Shown: positions 46,405 to 55,737 of the stretch, in pieces
How the letters are laid out: each line of letters opens with the position of its first letter
Numbering within the stretch: the stretch's first letter is position 1
Assembly: GCA_028285685.1 (NCBI GenBank)
Contig: JANQOR010000022.1
Location: forward strand, 49,056 to 113,055
Origin: Cyclobacteriaceae bacterium
GTDB lineage: Bacteria > Bacteroidota > Bacteroidia > Cytophagales > Cyclobacteriaceae
DNA: 64,000 bases
Direction: 5' to 3'
Notes under the pieces: model-generated
The model's input: only the letters and a program-made list of their open reading frames with translations
What the model was told of the DNA's origin: nothing
Database searches by the model: none
Position numbers and translations under genes: made by a program

Positions 46405-47976
46405 ATGTGTCATGCAATTCATTTAGCTCTTTTGCTCTTTGTAAGTATCGGCTGTAATAAGCAAAGCGATTTTTCTAAACTTGTTTCAAATGGAAATAAT
46501 TTTGATCTGCTTATTGTTAATGGTTCCGTTGTTGATGGAACTGGCCAACCTTCATATCAGGCCGATATACTTATCCGCGAGGATACGATAGCTTATGTGG
46601 GAAAGGTTGATACCTCCCTCATCAATTATCAAACTCTGATCGATGCGACAGGTCAAGTAGTTACTCCTGGATTTATCGATACTCATGCACATGGTGATCC
46701 GCTCTTCCATGGCGATATGAGCAACTTCTTATCTATGGGCGTGACGACCATTGTGCTTGGTCAGGACGGATTTCATCCGACAAGAATGATTAATGATCGA
46801 TTATTTGATCTTACGGATTGGATGGATTCGTTGCAAAAAAGGAGACCCCAATTGAACGTAGCAATGTTAGCTGGTCATTCATCCATTCGCAGAAACGCCG
46901 GAGTCGCTTATGACGCTACCCCATCAGAAGATCAGCTTAGCGAAATGGGTGAAATGCTTTCGGAAGCGTTTCGAAGAGGCTGTTATGGCATTAGTACCGG
47001 ACTAGAGTACGTAGAGGGAATGAACGCAAGAGAACAGGAATTGAAACATCTGGCGAAAATTGTCGGTGAGAATGATGGTATTATGATGAGTCACATGCGT
47101 AATGAAGACGATAATCAGATAGAACAGTCCATCGGTGAGTTGCTGGCGTTAGGATCGCACTGTAGAGTTCACGTGTCCCACTTAAAGGTGGTTTACGGAA
47201 AAGGTAGCGAGCGAGCAAATGAAATTCTGGCCCAGTTAGAGGCGGCGAGGAAAGAGGGAGTTGATGTTTCTGCTGATATCTACCCATACCTTGCCAGCTA
47301 CACAACTATCGGAATTCTATTCCCTGGATGGGCGAAGACACAAGATCAATTTGAATTAGCCAAGGTGAACAGGAGGGTAGAGCTTGAGAAATATCTGTTT
47401 GATCGAGTCAATCTAAGAAATGGTCCTGAGGCAACATTGCTTGCTAGGAATCAATATGCAGGTAAGACATTAGCGAATGCTGCAAGTGAAGAAGATATTT
47501 CTTTTGTAGAACTGCTGATGCGAATGGGACCAAGGGGTGGGAGCGGAGCTTACTTCATTATGGAGGATAGCCTCGTTAGCACTTTAATCAGGGACCCTCT
47601 TACGATGATTTGCAGTGACGGGAGCCTTACCATGAGACATCCACGTGGGCATGGAACGTTTGCAAGAATCATTCAACGATACGTAAATGAAAGGAGTCAG
47701 CTTTCTATTGAAGAAGCTGTGAGAAAAATGACAGGTCTGGCTGCAGTTACGGTAGGCATTGAAAAAAGAGGAATACTCAAGGCTGGGAACTACGCTGACG
47801 TACTAGTCTTTGATCCTGAGGAAGTGAAGGAAAATGCCACGTATCTTCAGCCCTACCAGTTAGCCACTGGATTTAACCACGTTGTCCTGAACGGCGTTGA
47901 GGTCCTGGGAAAAGGAACCTTTTTAGAAAACAGCGTAGGCCAGCTCCTACTTAAAAAAAGGAGAAGCAAATCTTGA
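46405..47976 (+). CDS. N-acyl-D-amino-acid deacylase family lipoprotein
   Basis: The start is placed at ATG 46405, which begins MCHAIHLALLLFVSIGC (lipobox SIGC), giving 523 residues; a TTG at 46339 is less likely. This is a D-aminoacylase-type amidohydrolase. It has FDLLIVNGSVVDGTGQPSYQ, GFIDTHAHGDPL with HxH metal ligands, HLKVVYG region and DILIRED / VLVFDPEEVKE ends. These enzymes remove acyl groups from N-acyl-D-amino acids. Membrane anchorage is unusual for the soluble members but known among Bacteroidota. The reaction is family-based. Confidence 0.88.
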   Translation: MCHAIHLALLLFVSIGCNKQSDFSKLVSNGNNFDLLIVNGSVVDGTGQPSYQADILIREDTIAYVGKVDTSLINYQTLIDATGQVVTPGFIDTHAHGDPLFHGDMSNFLSMGVTTIVLGQDGFHPTRMINDRLFDLTDWMDSLQKRRPQLNVAMLAGHSSIRRNAGVAYDATPSEDQLSEMGEMLSEAFRRGCYGISTGLEYVEGMNAREQELKHLAKIVGENDGIMMSHMRNEDDNQIEQSIGELLALGSHCRVHVSHLKVVYGKGSERANEILAQLEAARKEGVDVSADIYPYLASYTTIGILFPGWAKTQDQFELAKVNRRVELEKYLFDRVNLRNGPEATLLARNQYAGKTLANAASEEDISFVELLMRMGPRGGSGAYFIMEDSLVSTLIRDPLTMICSDGSLTMRHPRGHGTFARIIQRYVNERSQLSIEEAVRKMTGLAAVTVGIEKRGILKAGNYADVLVFDPEEVKENATYLQPYQLATGFNHVVLNGVEVLGKGTFLENSVGQLLLKKRRSKS

Positions 47977-47978
47977 AG

Positions 47979-48668
47979 CTATAGTTTTCGGATTTTCCCA
48001 CTTCCGGACGAATTGCTTATTACCCGATCCGGTCGACCATTGTAGTACACATTCCCACTTCCTGAAATATTTGCAACCACTTCTTCAGTAACGGTTACGT
48101 AGCAATTGCCTGATCCATTAATTGAAGCTTCAAAGGTTCTAGATTCCATATCTTCTGCTTTGATTTTGCCTGAGCCACTTATCCTGGCTTCCGTCTTGTC
48201 AGATGTACCGTTTAATCTTACATCGCCTGAGCCTGAAATACGGATGTCAGTATTGGTACTGTTAAGATCAAGTTCCAGGTCACCTGACCCGCTAACCGAT
48301 AGTCTTATTTCATCTGTTTCAATCTGATTCTCGCTTGTGATGGTCCCTGAACCACTTACCGAGAGCCGCTCAACGTCCTTCATGGTGATATATACATCCA
48401 AATCTGAATTTCTAATTCCATCTCTCCAATTCCATTTCCCTCTTCTCTTGATCGTAAGCCTATCTCCGCTCAAGTCAAATTCAATTTTGTCAAAGGTTTC
48501 ATCTGAGCAATCCACTTCCACACTTTCATTGGAACCTTGCTTGAGGTAAACATTCCCGGAGACAGCAAACGAAAGTTCAGAGAAGCTCGAAACATCGATC
48601 GTCCTTTTTTGAGCTGTTACACCAAAGGATAGAATTGACAGTAGAATGAAGATCTTAATCGCTTTCAT
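47979..48668 (-). CDS. Exported head-GIN (DUF2807) protein
   Basis: The start is placed at ATG 48668 (MKAIKIFILLSILSFGVTAQ signal peptide), giving 229 residues. The mature protein is a parallel beta-helix with strikingly regular GSG turns every 18 or so residues: VSGSGTITSENQ, VSGSGDLELDL, ISGSGDVRLNG, ISGSGKIKAED, INGSGNCYVTV, ISGSGNVYYNG, SSGSGKI. The family is abundant in Bacteroidota and has no clear function. Convergent with the deacylase gene (2 bases apart). Confidence 0.88.
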   Translation of the reverse strand: MKAIKIFILLSILSFGVTAQKRTIDVSSFSELSFAVSGNVYLKQGSNESVEVDCSDETFDKIEFDLSGDRLTIKRRGKWNWRDGIRNSDLDVYITMKDVERLSVSGSGTITSENQIETDEIRLSVSGSGDLELDLNSTNTDIRISGSGDVRLNGTSDKTEARISGSGKIKAEDMESRTFEASINGSGNCYVTVTEEVVANISGSGNVYYNGRPDRVISNSSGSGKIRKL

Positions 48669-48715
48669 AAATTGGTCCGTTTTAATAAAAGACAACATAT
48701 GGTATCTAAAGTTGC

Positions 48716-49375
48716 TTACTGAATATTTTTTTTGATGAAATCAGCAGCCAGGTCAGACAGTTGTTGGATCATTTGACTTTTTGAGATACCTAGCTTTTTT
48801 GGAACGTTGAAAGAGTGGTCCGCTCCCTCAATTTCCACAAGTGTTCCTCTATCTAAACCGCTTACCACTTCTTTCATTAGGTCAATGTTGGCCAGTTTGT
48901 CGTTTGTTCCTTGAAGAAACAATTGCGGAACTTGCAACCGGTCGAGATGTTCTGCTCTCTCCTTCGAATCCCTGCCAGGAGCGTGCAAGGGAAATCCAAA
49001 GTATATGATTCCATTTATACTTTCTATGGCTTCCTCGGCTAGGAGGTGTGAGGCCATTCTTCCACCATAAGACTTTCCCGAAATAAAAATGGGAAGTTCC
49101 GGATGATTATGATGAATATGTTCGATAACCAGAGCCCACGTTTCGATGTTCTTCTTTGGTGAACCAGGCGATTTCCGGCCTTGTTCCATGTACGGGAAGT
49201 TAAACCGCACAACATGAAATCCACTGTTAGCAAGGGCATTCGAAATACCAACCATAAAAGGGTGATGCATTCCAGCACCGGCTCCATGCGCCAATATAAT
49301 GACTGCAATTGGCGAGCGAGCCTCGTCCACCTCTAGACTTATTTTTCCAAGAGATTCATTCAACTGAAGTTCCAT
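48716..49375 (-). CDS. Alpha/beta-fold hydrolase (KANL3/Tex30-like)
   Basis: Protein of 219 residues without a signal peptide. The core shows an oxyanion-type VIILAHGAGAGMHHPFM, the nucleophile elbow FISGKSYGGRMASHLL (G-K-S-Y-G-G), a later Asp in LFLQGTNDKL and a His in GADHSFNVP. This makes a full Ser/Asp/His triad. The substrate is unknown; such proteins are usually annotated as dienelactone-hydrolase-like. It lies 47 bases upstream of the GIN gene on the same strand. Confidence 0.85.
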   Translation of the reverse strand: MELQLNESLGKISLEVDEARSPIAVIILAHGAGAGMHHPFMVGISNALANSGFHVVRFNFPYMEQGRKSPGSPKKNIETWALVIEHIHHNHPELPIFISGKSYGGRMASHLLAEEAIESINGIIYFGFPLHAPGRDSKERAEHLDRLQVPQLFLQGTNDKLANIDLMKEVVSGLDRGTLVEIEGADHSFNVPKKLGISKSQMIQQLSDLAADFIKKNIQ

Positions 49376-49553
49376 CTGTTAATGTTAAGGAAATTAGTTC
49401 GTTTCAAAGAGATTTTTAACTCCCTTATGCAAAAATCCGGATATTTCTCAATTTGTAGCCAAGCCTACAAAAGCACCTGTTTGAAAAACTAAGCATACTT
49501 ATCTATAGTATCATATATGTCAAACAACACACACCAAAATTTACGACGCAATT

Positions 49554-50294
49554 ATGAAGAAGATAGCTGGATTTCTATTTGTCTTATCATTTTTAATTTC
49601 TAGTGGCTCCCTACATGCGCAGTCCGGCGAGAAATTAGAGTTGTTTTTTAAGCTCAGTGACTATTTCTTGAAAAGGCATGTCTATAAGGGCCTGGTTAAT
49701 TACCAATATTCCTCAAAGAACTCAGCAGAAATTCAGTTGCTTCATAAGACGATAACGGAAGTTGATCTTAGCAATGCCACAACAAATGAGAGAAAAGCTT
49801 TCTATGTGAATGCATATAATATTCTGGTCATTTATCAGATAACCACGTCCTATCCGCTTGCTCGACCTCTTGACAAGGAAGGGTTTTTTGATGGAAGTTA
49901 TCACTCTGTCGCAGGTGAGCGATTGAACCTGGACGAGCTGGAGTCCAAGAAGATTTTGAAAGCCTTTGACAATGATCCACGCTTTCACTTTGTACTTGCC
50001 TGTGGCGCTATCAGTTGCCCAAAACTGTACAATCTCGCTTACAAACCTGAGGATATTGAACAACTGATGGAAGAGCGAACCCAGTTTGCACTTAGTGACA
50101 ATGACTTTATTTACGTGGATGATCCAAGTAAAACGGTGAGGGTCTCGCAAATATTCAATTGGTACAAATCAGACTTTGATAAAGCAGGGGCCTCCATCCT
50201 TGAGTTTATCAACAAGTACAGAATTGAGAAGATTCCGTCCAACTATAAGATCGAGTACTACGAGTATGATTGGACACTCAATGAACGTACATGA
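49554..50294 (+). CDS. Exported DUF547 protein
   Basis: Protein of 246 residues with a signal peptide (FLFVLSFLISSGSLHAQ). DUF547 landmarks are NERKAFYVNAYNILVIYQIT, GFFDGSYHSVAGERLNLDEL, DPRFHFVLACGAISCPKLYN and VRVSQIFNWYKSDF. The Cys residues (ACGAISC) and His are conserved in a papain-like arrangement that suggests a thiol-dependent activity, not proven here. Preceded by 178 bases without a gene. Confidence 0.88.
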   Translation: MKKIAGFLFVLSFLISSGSLHAQSGEKLELFFKLSDYFLKRHVYKGLVNYQYSSKNSAEIQLLHKTITEVDLSNATTNERKAFYVNAYNILVIYQITTSYPLARPLDKEGFFDGSYHSVAGERLNLDELESKKILKAFDNDPRFHFVLACGAISCPKLYNLAYKPEDIEQLMEERTQFALSDNDFIYVDDPSKTVRVSQIFNWYKSDFDKAGASILEFINKYRIEKIPSNYKIEYYEYDWTLNERT

Positions 50295-50409
50295 ATCGTT
50301 GTTTAAAAAGTAGATCCGCCCTTCGAAAGCTGTTGGTGCGGGTACGAAAAGGAAATCTTAATTTGGGCTGATTTCAAAAAGAAGGACTGTATTGCCTTAA
50401 TTTAGAAGC

Positions 50410-51138
50410 ATGAAACTTACTGTCCTAGGTTGTGGAGATGCCTTTGGAAATGGCGGGAGAAACAATTCAGCCTTTTTGTTAAGCCAGTCAGGTGAGCACA
50501 TCCTGGTCGACTGCGGAGCATCGACGTTAATACGGCTGAAGCATGAATCTGTAGTCCTTGAAGAAATCTCTACCATTCTCATTTCCCATTTTCATGGAGA
50601 CCATTACGGTGGTATACCTTTTTTCTTAATCAGCAGTCTTTTTGAAAACCCTAGGCAGCGTCCACTCACAATCATTGGACCACCTTCGATTGAAGCGAAG
50701 GTAAGCGAGTTACTGGAGGCGCTGTATACTGGCACATTAGAAAAGCTGGGTCAATTGGAAATCACTTTTATTGAATATGGGAAGGAGCCAATCAAATTGG
50801 GTGATAAAAAAATTGTTGCCCTTCCTGTAGAACATAGTCCACCATCTCTGCCACATGGAATTCGTCTGGAGTGGAAAGACAAAGTATTTGCTTTTTCGGG
50901 TGACACTTCCTGGTCAAACAATCTAGTACCATTGTGTGATCAAGCAGACCTGTTTGTATGTGAATGTAATTTTTTACATGAGCAGGCATTTGGACATCTT
51001 TGTTATGATGAATTGGTTGAGAGGAGGGATCAGTTAGCATGTGAAAATATCTGGTTGTCCCACATGGGAAATGAAGTTTTAAGTCAAGATTCCTTAGTTT
51101 TTAACAAACTGAGTGACGGAATGAAAATTGAATTCTGA
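50410..51138 (+). CDS. RNase Z-like metallo-beta-lactamase-fold protein
   Basis: Protein of 242 residues. The zinc motif HFHGDH is intact (ILISHFHGDHYGG), with further metal ligands in PVEHSPPSLPHG, FSGDTSWS and WLSHMGNEV. This order matches the RNase Z/ElaC and arylsulfatase-like branches. It is shorter than canonical RNase Z, so the substrate could be another phosphodiester or ester. First gene of a three-gene unit: its TGA is followed immediately by the ATG of a VanZ gene. Confidence 0.85.
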   Translation: MKLTVLGCGDAFGNGGRNNSAFLLSQSGEHILVDCGASTLIRLKHESVVLEEISTILISHFHGDHYGGIPFFLISSLFENPRQRPLTIIGPPSIEAKVSELLEALYTGTLEKLGQLEITFIEYGKEPIKLGDKKIVALPVEHSPPSLPHGIRLEWKDKVFAFSGDTSWSNNLVPLCDQADLFVCECNFLHEQAFGHLCYDELVERRDQLACENIWLSHMGNEVLSQDSLVFNKLSDGMKIEF

Positions 51139-51519
51139 ATGAGAACAAGTCCCATTCTCTGGTTCATTCCAGCTCTGATTGTCTTCATAGGGATACTGCT
51201 TTTGTCCACCGTGCTGTCCCTTCCGATCCAGGTCCAGGGTATAAGCTTTTCGGACAAATTGTCGCATGTCTTTGCCTATCTTGTTCTTATCGTCACATTG
51301 CTGCTTGCATTTCACAAAAACGAACTGCTGAGAACCACAAATTGGATCCTGCTCATCATTTTTTGCTCCTTATATGGAATCTTGCTTGAGTATCTACAGT
51401 ATTCAGTTTTCCCAAACAGGTACTTTGAATGGCTTGATGCAGTCGCGAATGTCTCTGGAGCCTTGATTGGTAGCCTAACATTTAGACTTTGGAGAGGTGT
51501 CAAAAAAAAGAAAGCATAG
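51139..51519 (+). CDS. VanZ-like membrane protein
   Basis: Protein of 126 residues with four hydrophobic segments and VanZ landmarks: DKLSHVFAYLVLIVTLLLAF (with D-K-x-x-H), LLIIFCSLYGILLEYLQYSV and RYFEWLDAVANVSGALIGSL. VanZ-type proteins are small membrane proteins linked to cell envelope traits. Directly abuts the RNase Z-like gene and overlaps the pseudouridine synthase start by 23 bases. Confidence 0.85.
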   Translation: MRTSPILWFIPALIVFIGILLLSTVLSLPIQVQGISFSDKLSHVFAYLVLIVTLLLAFHKNELLRTTNWILLIIFCSLYGILLEYLQYSVFPNRYFEWLDAVANVSGALIGSLTFRLWRGVKKKKA

Positions 51520-52093
51520 TTATTACCTGATTCACAAGCCATACAAGATTCTGAGTCAATTTTCCACTGAGAACGATAAACTGGGGCTGGGAACGTTATA
51601 TGATTTGCCAAAGGATATCTACCCTGTGGGGCGTTTGGATTTAGATAGTGAAGGGTTACTTATACTGACAAATGATAAATCATTAAATAACAAGTTATTA
51701 AACCCTCAAAATAATCATTCCAGAACCTATTGGGCCGAGGTGGATGGAGTTCCGAATTCTGAAGCTCTCAAAAGGTTTTCCGAAAGACTTGAAATCAAAG
51801 TAAGGGGTAAGAAACATGTTACAAAAAAGGCTTCTGTCAAACTGATTGATCCTAAGCTATTGGATAGGGAACCACCAGTCAATGTCTTGAAGCACCCAGT
51901 GCGGTCATGGCTGGAAATTCGTTTGACAGAAGGTAAAAACCGGCAAGTGAGAAAAATGACAGCTTCCATTGGCCACCCAACTCTTCGACTGGTCAGAGTG
52001 GCGATTGAAGAATTGAAGGTTTTCCCCTTGAAAAGTGGTGAAATTACTCAGATAAGTAAGAACGTCCTCTACAGGAAATTAAGACTTCTTTAG
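51497..52093 (+). CDS. Pseudouridine synthase, RluE/RsuA-like
   Basis: Protein of 198 residues. It has no S4 domain; the N terminus goes straight into SYYLIHKPYKILSQFST, then the catalytic GRLDLDSEGLLILTND (the Asp of GRLD) and EGKNRQVRKMTASIGHPTLR. This size and start fit RluE, which modifies 23S rRNA. The start is a GTG at 51497, inside the VanZ frame; the next in-frame starts would cut into the first strand. The gene is translationally coupled with vanZ-like. Its end overlaps the convergent DoxX gene by 15 bases. Confidence 0.9.
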   Translation: MSKKRKHSYYLIHKPYKILSQFSTENDKLGLGTLYDLPKDIYPVGRLDLDSEGLLILTNDKSLNNKLLNPQNNHSRTYWAEVDGVPNSEALKRFSERLEIKVRGKKHVTKKASVKLIDPKLLDREPPVNVLKHPVRSWLEIRLTEGKNRQVRKMTASIGHPTLRLVRVAIEELKVFPLKSGEITQISKNVLYRKLRLL

Positions 52094-52462
52094 CCTCCAA
52101 TCCAGGGAATATTTACCAGATCCGAGTAGGAAGATCACGACGTATCCAACTAGATAGAGCAGAGCAAATTCCTTCCTTCCCCATGGATCTTCCCAATGGA
52201 CGATGAATGCGGCGACCAACATAACTGCCGCTGGCGGAATAGCTGCAAACCGTGTTTTGTAGCCAATGATCAGCAAGATCGAACATACGAATTCAGCGAA
52301 GACAGCAAGAATAAGAGTAGGGAACTCTCCAAAACCCAATGGATCTGCGAACTTCGTCTCACCTGAGATCAACCTTATAAACTTTCCGTATCCATGCGTG
52401 AGCATCATGGCACTTATAGATATTCGAAGAACAAGAGATGTTAATGATATTTCCTTTTTCAT
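52079..52462 (-). CDS. DoxX-family membrane protein
   Basis: Protein of 127 residues with four hydrophobic segments and the DoxX start LVLRISISAMMLTHGYGKFI (R...S..ml.HG..K). FPTLILAVFAEFVCSILLII and PPAAVMLVAAFIVHWEDPWG follow. Directly downstream of the large ABC transporter gene: it starts at 52462, one base before the transporter's stop codon. The pair is therefore co-transcribed. Confidence 0.88.
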   Translation of the reverse strand: MKKEISLTSLVLRISISAMMLTHGYGKFIRLISGETKFADPLGFGEFPTLILAVFAEFVCSILLIIGYKTRFAAIPPAAVMLVAAFIVHWEDPWGRKEFALLYLVGYVVIFLLGSGKYSLDWRLKKS

Positions 52463-55400
52463 TTATTGTGCTTTTCTAAGTTTAGCCATTTTTCTAGCCC
52501 TTCTATAAACCTTCGGATAGTTGAGCAGGACCTTGACTGTGTCAAATAATCGACCGAAAGCTGATAAGCTTTGCTCTTCATTTCGACTAACAGGTGGGGA
52601 TTCGAAAAATTTGATCAACTTCTTCAGACTATTGTCTAGAAGAGTTGCATACAAAAAAGCCGACATCGCCCAGATAAAAACTAAATTGAAGATGTAGGTG
52701 GGAATTTCCCAATCCCCAATGATTTTATAAGGAGCATAAAAGTGGGCTCGTCCCATATGAGAATAAGGTCTCATTAATATCGGATCTTTCTTCTGGATCA
52801 GTTGATCATATCCACGATAGACCATATCCAGGTGAGCAGTGTTCATCAGCAGATCTTCAAGGAATTCATTGTTGTATTTTTTTTCCAATTCAATGAATTT
52901 GTCTCTTCCTATCCTTTCTACTAACTCACTATAGATGGAATCTTTGATGGCTGTTGAGAGTACATACTCTCTTGCAAAGTGATTTTTTGCATTTTTAAGG
53001 TAGGCGTCAAGTCGGTTTCCCATCGCCCGAGAGTATCTCTCGGCTGTGATGCTAAGAGAGTTGGAGAATGGCCGCAGCCCGTAGACTTCGTTGAGCCTTC
53101 TCACTTCTGTTTGAAGTATTCTGAAACTCTGCGGTGAGCTATCCCAAGTAGTTGAATCGTTCAGTAACCTTCTATTGATGCTGATCAGCTCAGGCATCAA
53201 AAATGACCTATTAACGGAATTCTTACTTATCTCCTGGTTGATCTCGAAGAAGGGTTTTTCATATTCATTGTACCGAAATTGTGCTACTGCCAACGCTTCG
53301 TATGCCCATCTTGAAGCCATCAGGTCACCAACGATCGGGACATTTTTTTGATTACTGATTGAATGATGAAGCTCGTCAAACTTGATCATCGCTCCGCCAA
53401 GTAATAGCTGTGGAACAAGGATGAAGGGTATAAGTATGTAAATATTGATTACGGAGTTTAGAGCGGACGAGATATTGAGTCCTACCATATTAGCAAAGCA
53501 TGAAGTTGAAAACAGAACCAACCAATAGTAGATGGTCATTCCGTGGATTTCAAGAATGGTATTGCCAATCAGCACAAAGCTCAGACTTTGAATTGCGGAG
53601 AGCGAGAAGAGATAGACAATTTTTGAATTCAGATAGCTTAAGCGGGAAAGATTCAGAAAGGATTCTCGTTCGAGGATCTGTCGGTCCTTATAAATTTCTT
53701 GAGCGCTGACTGTCAAGCCTGTGAAAAGGGCTACCACTACTGACATGAAAAGATAAACCGGTAGATTAATGTTTTCGGAGAAGGCATATTGCCCTTCTGG
53801 AGAATATTTGGAGAAATAGCCAAGAATGAAAGCAAGTAGAGGTGCTTCAAAGAGATTGATTATTACGTACTGACGGTTTGATACCTTGGATAATAGATTT
53901 CGTTTGCTAAAAATTTTGAACTGATTCCATATATCCGGAATGTTGAAGTTTGTGGGAGGGAGGATGGTTTCATACCGGAGTCGATTAACTTTAGGAACGA
54001 TGTTCTCAGTGTACTTGGAATACCAAATATGAGGTTGCACTCTTCTCTTGCGGGTTGTGGAGCCATCGTCATTGATTTCCCGGGCCTCAATAATTTGCAG
54101 GATTTGTTCGGGTATCACATTTCCACATCTGGGACACTCACTTTCTGCCGCATTTACCTGCGTACTCATCGTCTTGAAATACACTACAGCATCAACCGGA
54201 TTTCCATTGTAGATGGGATAGCCACCTTTGTCCAGGATCCACAGCTTGTCAAACAGTTTAAAGATGTCTGACGAAGGCTGGTGAATAATGGCTATAACCA
54301 ATTTCCCCTTCCTTGCAAGGTCCTTCAATAGCAACATCATGGTCTCAGAGTCCATGGAAGAAAGTCCCGAGGTCGGCTCATCGACAAATAGCACAGATGG
54401 TTCTCGCATCAATTCCAGTGCAATGTTCAGTCGCTTCCTTTGGCCCCCGCTGATGGTTTTATTGAGTGGATCTCCCACTTTCAGGTCCTTGATCTCAAGC
54501 AAGTCCAGATCATCTAACACCTTGTCCACAGTCCTTTCGAGTAGGTCTTTTGAAAAGTCACTAAAGCAGGTTTGAGCGTTAAAATAGAGGTTTTGATACA
54601 CGGTTAGTTCCTCAAATAGAAGATCGTCCTGAGGCACGTAACCGATCACACCTTCCATAGAGGCTTTCTCTAGTGGAAAACCATTTATATGTACTCTACC
54701 ATCTGTCGGAGCAATTTTTCCGTTCAAGAGATTCATGAGCGTCGATTTGCCAGTCCCACTTCCACCCATTATGCCAATCAATCGACCTGAGTCTTCGGAA
54801 AAAGTGAAGGGTTTTAACCCATTGTTGCTGTTCTTAAACTTGAATTCCAATTCATCCCCAGCGATCACAACTCTCGAACTGGCTTTCTCCTGGATGAACT
54901 GCCTCGTGATCTCAGATTCGTAGATCGAACTGATATTTGGACCCTTTATAATTGCTCCGGGCCTAAGAATGTAAGCTTTTGCAGGTATAATCTTATTGCC
55001 CTCAAGATAGAGATTCAATGGTCCATCATATCGGAAAACGTAACTATCGACACTCTTTAGATAAAGAACTGAAATTTTGCCGAAGAGATTTTCTTTAAAC
55101 AGATGTCTTGGCTCGCTTTGATCGGTTTTCTTTTTCCTTATGATCCAGGCAACGTCTTCGGGCCACTCAGTTTGCTTGTTGTCAATATACAATAAGCTAT
55201 TTTCGTCCGCTTCCCTAAAATCTGAATGGATGATGAACGATTTTAAATTCTTAACATCCTCTTGGTTTAGGTTAAAATTCAACGCTACCAGCGAGGCGAA
55301 CTCTTCCTCTTTTTCTGCAACTTTCTCATCGGCGTTGATCAGCTCCATCAGCTGCATGAAGACAATAACCCGTTCCGATTGCAGAAGTTCTTTGTTTAGC

Positions 55401-55666
55401 TGATTACAGATTTTGGCAATTTGAAGAATGCTGGTGCTATCGATGCTGACCTCTGTATCTTTAGCTGGACTTGCTGTGTTTTTATAGAAATTGAGGTAGT
55501 CGTAGAAAAGGTTGATGTATTCTGATGTAAGTGAATCGTTGTTGAAATTTTTCTGCAGGTAGGGCTTGATAACGAGTTCGCCGGAATCGACTACATCCGT
55601 ATCTTCTTTCGCACTTTCGATAATTGCGAAAAGGTGAACAAGTGCATTTATTATAGATTCCGTCAT
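52463..55666 (-). CDS. ABCG-like ABC transporter with N-terminal TerB-like region
   Basis: Single-chain transporter of 1067 residues. The N-terminal ~170 residues are helical and TerB-like (RVIVFMQLMELINADEKVAE). Then a beta-rich segment, an FHA-like candidate (about 185-275), and the ATPase: Walker A GGSGTGKSTLM near residue 300, signature ISGGQRKRLNIALEL near 405, Walker B VLFVDEPTSGLSS near 425, IHQPSSDIF. A CPRCG zinc-knuckle-like pair is near 510. Six or seven TM segments follow, with a long extracytoplasmic insert (about 800-960) between them. ABCG-type order (ATPase before membrane part). The substrate is unknown. A terminator separates it from the upstream lipoprotein gene. Confidence 0.9.
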   Translation of the reverse strand: MTESIINALVHLFAIIESAKEDTDVVDSGELVIKPYLQKNFNNDSLTSEYINLFYDYLNFYKNTASPAKDTEVSIDSTSILQIAKICNQLNKELLQSERVIVFMQLMELINADEKVAEKEEEFASLVALNFNLNQEDVKNLKSFIIHSDFREADENSLLYIDNKQTEWPEDVAWIIRKKKTDQSEPRHLFKENLFGKISVLYLKSVDSYVFRYDGPLNLYLEGNKIIPAKAYILRPGAIIKGPNISSIYESEITRQFIQEKASSRVVIAGDELEFKFKNSNNGLKPFTFSEDSGRLIGIMGGSGTGKSTLMNLLNGKIAPTDGRVHINGFPLEKASMEGVIGYVPQDDLLFEELTVYQNLYFNAQTCFSDFSKDLLERTVDKVLDDLDLLEIKDLKVGDPLNKTISGGQRKRLNIALELMREPSVLFVDEPTSGLSSMDSETMMLLLKDLARKGKLVIAIIHQPSSDIFKLFDKLWILDKGGYPIYNGNPVDAVVYFKTMSTQVNAAESECPRCGNVIPEQILQIIEAREINDDGSTTRKRRVQPHIWYSKYTENIVPKVNRLRYETILPPTNFNIPDIWNQFKIFSKRNLLSKVSNRQYVIINLFEAPLLAFILGYFSKYSPEGQYAFSENINLPVYLFMSVVVALFTGLTVSAQEIYKDRQILERESFLNLSRLSYLNSKIVYLFSLSAIQSLSFVLIGNTILEIHGMTIYYWLVLFSTSCFANMVGLNISSALNSVINIYILIPFILVPQLLLGGAMIKFDELHHSISNQKNVPIVGDLMASRWAYEALAVAQFRYNEYEKPFFEINQEISKNSVNRSFLMPELISINRRLLNDSTTWDSSPQSFRILQTEVRRLNEVYGLRPFSNSLSITAERYSRAMGNRLDAYLKNAKNHFAREYVLSTAIKDSIYSELVERIGRDKFIELEKKYNNEFLEDLLMNTAHLDMVYRGYDQLIQKKDPILMRPYSHMGRAHFYAPYKIIGDWEIPTYIFNLVFIWAMSAFLYATLLDNSLKKLIKFFESPPVSRNEEQSLSAFGRLFDTVKVLLNYPKVYRRARKMAKLRKAQ

Positions 55667-55676
55667 GCAGCTTTAC

Positions 55677-55712
55677 AAAAAAGCCTCATTCCAGCAGCTC
55701 TGGAATGAGGCT
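55677..55712 (-). terminator. Strong intrinsic terminator
   Basis: A 13-bp perfect stem (AGCCTCATTCCAG with CTGGAATGAGGCT), five-base loop and six Ts on the minus strand. It lies 26 bases after the stop of the lipoprotein gene (55738) and just before the transporter start. It ends the lipoprotein transcript. Confidence 0.93.
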
Positions 55713-55737
55713 CTAAAAATATATTTAATGTTATTAT

